Below are positions 61,770-64,000 of a stretch of 64,000 nt of DNA, piece by piece. Made by a program: the position numbers and the translations under genes. The notes under the pieces are model-generated. The model worked only from the letters and a program-made list of their open reading frames with translations. It had not been told where the DNA came from and did not search any database. Each line of letters opens with the position of its first letter. The first letter of the stretch is position 1. Where the stretch lies: the NCBI RefSeq assembly GCF_008017455.1, contig NZ_VRTY01000013.1, positions 22,642-86,641 of the forward strand. Reading direction: 5' to 3'. The DNA is from Pontibacter qinzhouensis. GTDB taxonomy: Bacteria > Bacteroidota > Bacteroidia > Cytophagales > Hymenobacteraceae.

Positions 61770-62453
61770 TCACGTTTTCTGGAAAGGTGGAAAAAGGATT
61801 TGTGTGCCTTCTTTTATTTTTCTGAAATTGGATAACTTGTTTGCCCGCGCCACCTCCAGGTAATACTTCGGGCTTCCGTAAATCAGGTAGCAAAGCCAGG
61901 GCAGCGATTCGCCTTTACGGATGGTGCGGATGTGCGTCAGGTCTGGTGATGACTTCCTTTCCTTGGCGGTGCGCTCCGACTCTTCTTCGCTCTGTTTAAT
62001 CGTAATTTTCACCATCGCCCGGATGGGTGTGCCATCGGGATTAAAAAGTTTGTAGTTGATGGTCATGCCCGTGATGCGACCCTGAAATACCAGTTTGCCC
62101 CATATCAGCAGCACATGGTGCGGCTCGTGCACTTCTCCATCGAGCTTAAAGGCCAGATCCTGCAGCTTTTGCAGGTCTTCGTGAATTCCCTTCGGCTTTG
62201 GCTTTCCGTCAATAATACCGGTGTTGTCGAACAGGAACTCAAACGATAATTCTTCCGGCTTTTTGAAGGTGAACTTTTGCTGCTTGCCGCTGGTGCCCTG
62301 CCCCTGCCCTTCCTTCACCTCCATTTTCAGGTCGATGGCGTAGGTTTCGGGGTTCACCATGGCGTAGTACTCCCCCACGAAGTCCTTGTCTTCCATGGTG
62401 GCGGAGCGGTAGGCGCGAATCCACATTTTCTTTACTTCACCTTTTTCTTCCAC
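61770..62453 (-). CDS. LysM tube-baseplate adaptor (Afp7-like)
   Basis: 227 residues from GTG 62453 (an ATG at 62426 would drop nine family-like residues, VEEKGEVKK). The N-terminal part (about 1-165) matches CIS tube-adaptor proteins: RAYRSATMEDKDFVGEYYAMVNPETYAID and EELSFEFLFDNTGIIDGKPKP. The C-terminal part (about 175-225) is a LysM-type domain (TIRKGESLPWLCYLIYGSPKYYLEVARANKL, IKEGTQILFP). Such proteins connect the tube to the baseplate. The LysM fold here need not bind peptidoglycan. It is preceded and followed by AT repeats. Confidence 0.85.
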   Translation of the reverse strand: MEEKGEVKKMWIRAYRSATMEDKDFVGEYYAMVNPETYAIDLKMEVKEGQGQGTSGKQQKFTFKKPEELSFEFLFDNTGIIDGKPKPKGIHEDLQKLQDLAFKLDGEVHEPHHVLLIWGKLVFQGRITGMTINYKLFNPDGTPIRAMVKITIKQSEEESERTAKERKSSPDLTHIRTIRKGESLPWLCYLIYGSPKYYLEVARANKLSNFRKIKEGTQILFPPFQKT

Positions 62454-62512
62454 AGCACTTCTTTTTGAATTAGAAATTAAAAATTATGGCCTGGAGCTAT
62501 TCAGTCGGTTTT

Positions 62513-62546
62513 CACCTTTGGAAGGCTGTTTTCATTAGAATAATTT
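62513..62546 (-). repeat. Rep-A copy 20
   Basis: CCTTTGGAAGGC then TTTTCATTAGAATAATTTG. Confidence 0.8.
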
Positions 62547-62565
62547 GTCTTCCAACAAGCTTAAT

Positions 62566-62733
62566 TCACCTTTCTTTTTTATCGTTCAGGATTTTGAGAA
62601 TCTGCTCCACGCACTCCTCTACCAGGCTTTCGTTGCCAGCAGGTTCTGCAGCTGGCTGGCTGCCTCCGCTAGTATCGGTGCCTGGCTGGTTCACCGATAC
62701 GCTGATGTTTAGTTCTGTTATTTGTATGGGCAT
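62566..62733 (-). CDS. small DUF5908-like eCIS peptide (Afp6 position)
   Basis: 55 residues from ATG 62733 (MPIQITELNISVSVNQ), preferred over an upstream GTG at 62748. The MPIxIxELxI start, the Gly/Pro-rich middle and the C-terminal amphipathic helix (VEECVEQILKILNDKKER) match the DUF5908 family found beside CIS tube genes. The role is unknown but conserved. A GACACAAGATGTTAGAC-type repeat lies just upstream of the start. Confidence 0.8.
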   Translation of the reverse strand: MPIQITELNISVSVNQPGTDTSGGSQPAAEPAGNESLVEECVEQILKILNDKKER

Positions 62734-62896
62734 TTTTTTTGACGACACAAGATGTTAGACATAAGATTTAAGACTTTGTAAACTACTGTTTATCAAGTTT
62801 GATCCTCAGAGAGACATCATCCATTTCAGTTAAAAAAGTAGCGCTTGCCTGCCATTCATAATTTCTAATTTTTAATTTCTAATTGTGCGCAGCACT

Positions 62897-63358
62897 CTAG
62901 TCGACGGTAAAGTAGCTGAAGCTTAGTTCCAGTGTTTCTACCACCACAGAGTTTTCACTGGCATTGAAATCGCTCACGGCCCACTTACGCGGCCAGGCGC
63001 GGTTCACTTTCCAGGTTTTGAGGGGCTGGTGCTCAGGGTTGAGCAGTTTAACGATAACCTGCGCCGGTCTGAACTCCCGGTTAAACAGGGCATCGGTGCA
63101 CCAGGTAATCAGTTCCGAATCGGTGAGCATGCCGCGCTTCAGGACAAGGTCCGAAAATTTGGCCCGCACCGGTAGTTTATGCTCGTACTGGTTCTGCCCG
63201 CCTTCTTTAAACGACTCGGTATCGAACTCCACGTTCAGGCCCGACACCGACTGGAAACGCACATCGTTGTCGTTGCCGATTCCCTGGAACTCTACCAGAA
63301 AATGGAAGCCAACGGGTGGATAGTAGCCTCCGGCTGAGGGTGTAAGTGCGTCTGCCAT
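62897..63358 (-). CDS. eCIS inner tube protein (gp19-type, Afp1/5-like)
   Basis: 153 residues from ATG 63358 (MADALTPSAGGYYPPVGFHFLVEFQG); a longer start at 63409 adds unconserved residues. Tube signatures: VRFQSVSGLNVEFDTESFKEGG, HKLPVRAKFSDLVLKRGMLTDSELITW and VNRAWPRKWAVSDFNASENSVVVETLELSFSYF. Tube proteins of the gp19/Hcp-like fold stack as hexameric rings to form the lumen in which cargo is held. It lies directly downstream of another tube gene, so two paralogues are used, as in Afp/PVC operons. The stop codon is followed at once by an AT repeat with GTGCGCAGCACT. Confidence 0.95.
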   Translation of the reverse strand: MADALTPSAGGYYPPVGFHFLVEFQGIGNDNDVRFQSVSGLNVEFDTESFKEGGQNQYEHKLPVRAKFSDLVLKRGMLTDSELITWCTDALFNREFRPAQVIVKLLNPEHQPLKTWKVNRAWPRKWAVSDFNASENSVVVETLELSFSYFTVD

Positions 63359-63661
63359 GTTAGTTTCTAATTTAGTTTTCTGGTTGCTGGTGCGAGCTTG
63401 CCCAGACACTCGCAGGAGCTGCGCACACTGCGAGGTCTTTGCTGTTCCAAATTATTTGAATCAAAAAGCCCTTCCGGAGGTATTTTAGACGTTGAACTCT
63501 GCCTGCTCCCACCACACTTTCATTCAATCACTCAAAATTCAAAATCTCCTACTGCACAGTAAAGCATAATTCTAAAACCTGCTCAAGGTTTATGAATTTG
63601 CGAATGCCCTAAAGCCCGTCATTCATAATTTCTAATTTTTAATTTCTAATTTAGCTGTGTA
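63359..63661. other. 303-base spacer between tube genes, repeats only
   Basis: Contains a CTCGCAGGAGCTGCG / CTGCGAGGTCTTTGCTG repeat (63403-63445), Rep-A (63449-63486), a sequence related to the MITE-like arms (about 63520-63540) and the AT repeat 63621-63655 at the end of the upstream tube gene. A terminator-like or processing role between the two tube genes is possible. Confidence 0.6.
63449..63486 (+). repeat. Rep-A copy 21
   Basis: AAATTATTTGAATCAAAAAG, CCCTTCCGGAGG, T-rich tail. Confidence 0.7.
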
Positions 63662-64000
63662 CTACTGCACAATACTGAGGCCTTCGTGCGCTATTTCTAT
63701 GGTTTCGATGGCTACCTCGTTGCCGTCTGCTTTCAGGTCGCTGGCCTGCACTTTTAGCGGGAAGGCTTTGAGGGCGCGCCAGGTTAATACCGGCTCGTGC
63801 TGCTCGTTCAGGAGCTGAATAATGATGTCGCGACGCTCTACGGTGTTCAGGTTTATGGTGTTAATCCATTTATAGAAATCGGTATCGTCGGCGAAGGTGC
63901 CGCGCTTGAGTGTAATGTTGCTGAACTTCGCCAGACCGGGCATCTTGATTTTGGAATAGGTCTTGCTCGAACCCTCGCGGTATTCTATTGCCTCTACCTG
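63662..64000 (-). CDS. second eCIS tube protein (partial, N-terminus outside window)
   Basis: 112 residues are visible, open to the right edge: QVEAIEYREGSSKTYSKIK, then MPGLAKFSNITLKRGTFADDTDFYKWINTINLNTVERRDIIIQLLNE and WRALKAFPLKVQASDLKADGNEVAIETIEIAHEGLSIVQ. It is clearly a gp19-type tube protein similar to the next gene. An internal ATG at 63943 is not the start, since the frame and the family pattern continue upstream. The N-terminal ~35 residues lie beyond 64000, followed presumably by the sheath and other eCIS genes. Confidence 0.95.
   Translation of the reverse strand, partial: QVEAIEYREGSSKTYSKIKMPGLAKFSNITLKRGTFADDTDFYKWINTINLNTVERRDIIIQLLNEQHEPVLTWRALKAFPLKVQASDLKADGNEVAIETIEIAHEGLSIVQ

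Noticed and set aside
38051..64000. Type VI secretion system or prophage tail
   Set aside because: DUF5908, LysM adaptor, DUF4157 cargo, tape-measure family and Afp15-type ATPase are eCIS markers; no T6SS membrane complex, capsid, portal, terminase or lysis genes are visible.

Overview
The window looks like chromosome from a Bacteroidota bacterium, most likely a Cytophagales member of the Pontibacter/Hymenobacter kind. The reasons are a CarboxypepD-plug TonB-dependent receptor, a DUF5723-like outer-membrane protein, many lipoproteins without clear Shine-Dalgarno sites, and a mid-GC coding sequence with very AT-rich, repeat-loaded spacers. The genus is inferred from style only; there is no rRNA or marker gene.

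Left part (1-14.1 kb, accessory/housekeeping mix): a C-terminal gene fragment at the edge, a secreted pectate-lyase-like enzyme, the helicase HrpB, a GreA/B-like factor, three adjacent broken genes (DinB-like, PAPS-dependent sulfotransferase, APS kinase), an M13 metallopeptidase lipoprotein, a DUF5723-like outer-membrane protein with a lipoprotein partner, and an IS3 orfA stub.

Middle-left (14.4-26 kb, minus strand): a gene set containing a VWA-like lipoprotein, a small membrane protein, a tubulin/FtsZ-superfamily protein, a very large actin/Hsp70-fold ATPase, a single-pass protein with a long Q/R/E-rich linker, a MotA/TolQ/ExbB-type channel protein with a long cytoplasmic coil, and a MotB/OmpA-type partner. 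It combines two cytoskeletal NTPases with an ion-driven stator pair and is the best candidate for a poorly described system. A GIY-YIG nuclease gene between 31-bp inverted repeats sits inside it.

Middle (26-38 kb): a WalJ/YycJ-like metallo-beta-lactamase-fold hydrolase, a TonB-dependent receptor, an unrecognised lipoprotein, and two amidohydrolase-like secreted proteins bracketed by an inverted pair of a ~100-bp structured repeat.

Right (38-64 kb, minus strand, running off the right edge): most of an extracellular contractile injection system (eCIS, Afp/PVC/AlgoCIS type). In transcription order it has two tube proteins, a DUF5908-like peptide, a LysM tube-baseplate adaptor, a VgrG-like spike, a PAAR tip, a gp25-like protein, two large baseplate-J-like proteins, a PKD-containing protein, a short tape-measure protein, a 1738-residue DUF4157 cargo/toxin with an AT-rich C-terminal tip, a small cargo-leader-like protein and the AAA+ ATPase. 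The sheath and terminator genes are presumably to the right of the window.

The spacers carry an unusual density of short repeats. One family (here Rep-A) has 21 recognisable copies in 64 kb. Other families sit directly against start or stop codons, especially in the eCIS operon.
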